Both the position numbers and the translations under genes were made by a program. A stretch of 64,000 nt of DNA, taken from positions 778,001 through 842,000 of the forward strand of contig JAYJMM010000104.1 in NCBI GenBank assembly GCA_037349105.1. Direction: 5' to 3'. Shown here piece after piece: positions 63,651 to 64,000 of this stretch (position 1 is the first letter of the stretch; every line of letters begins with the position of its first letter). The notes under the pieces were generated by a model, which did no database searches, was not told where the DNA came from, and was given only the letters and a program-made list of their open reading frames with translations. Source of the stretch: Limnomonas spitsbergensis. Lineage: Eukaryota > Chlorophyta > Chlorophyceae > Chlamydomonadales.

Positions 63651-64000
63651 CATGCGAGACATGCAAGCTCAAAAACGAGTCCCATAGTGCTGACTCCACC
63701 TGACACTGAGAGCTCTACCGCTGAATCCTTCTGTTGCTGTCTCCTTTACTCTTGTCGCATCTGCTGACGTTCGCTTAGGGCTGTCAAAATTATAAGCTGC
63801 CGGATAACTCTTGCTTCTGCACACATGCTGAGTAGGCTTCCGCTGCTGCAGCTTAGTGACCTTAGTGACCTTAGCGACCTTATGTATGCTGCTTAGAAGC
63901 CTTGGGGTGCTTACGGTATCATAAAACTTCCTCAAGCGCCCCTCAACCTTTCTTTGTTAATGAGAGCTAGCCGTCCCAGTAAGTTGATGCCTAACCACAG

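Overview
The window is nuclear DNA of a eukaryote with intron-rich genes, GT-AG introns, GC-rich coding sequence and very abundant tandem repeats. The conserved gene (NOB1), the alanine/serine-rich multi-pass membrane protein, and the Ty3/gypsy and LINE remnants together suggest a green alga, probably a chlorophyte with a large repetitive genome. The species cannot be named from sequence alone.

Layout. (1) 1-16.2 kb: one plus-strand membrane-protein gene that I could rebuild as seven exons with matching splice phases. Its introns are stuffed with minisatellites of 76, 20, 30 and 53/57 bp. (2) 16.2-22.6 kb: an inverted pair of about 800-bp arms enclosing a 66-bp array and a minus-strand gene of unknown function. 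(3) 22.6-27.7 kb: short palindromic transposon-like repeats and the 3' remnant of a LINE. (4) 27,986-37,662, minus strand: a complete 12-exon gene for NOB1, the endonuclease that matures the 3' end of 18S rRNA; PIN domain, zinc ribbon and C-terminal tail are all recognisable. (5) 38.2-56.1 kb: a giant Ty3/gypsy element with about 16.5 kb of almost continuous coding sequence. (6) 57.6-64 kb: two more spliced host genes (an unknown basic protein on minus, a putative double-stranded beta-helix protein on plus) and more tandem arrays.

The standout is the gypsy element. Besides capsid, zinc knuckle, retropepsin-like protease, reverse transcriptase, RNase H and integrase it encodes a DNMT3-like cytosine-5 DNA methyltransferase between RNase H and integrase. 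It also has a PHD finger after the integrase, a second PHD-like finger with extra zinc knuckles, a domain of about 460 residues that I do not recognise, and a hydrophobic segment, the last three lying between protease and RT. The copy carries an in-frame TAG after the protease, a one-base frameshift and a TAA inside RT, so it is probably decaying, although the methyltransferase and integrase parts are open. I could not find matching LTRs.

The second theme is that tandem duplications in this genome repeatedly straddle exon-intron junctions. At least six junctions in NOB1 and the membrane-protein gene have their splice donor or acceptor copied two to fifteen times, and one intron array ends at an acceptor. 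Several introns seem to have grown from such seeds into minisatellites.
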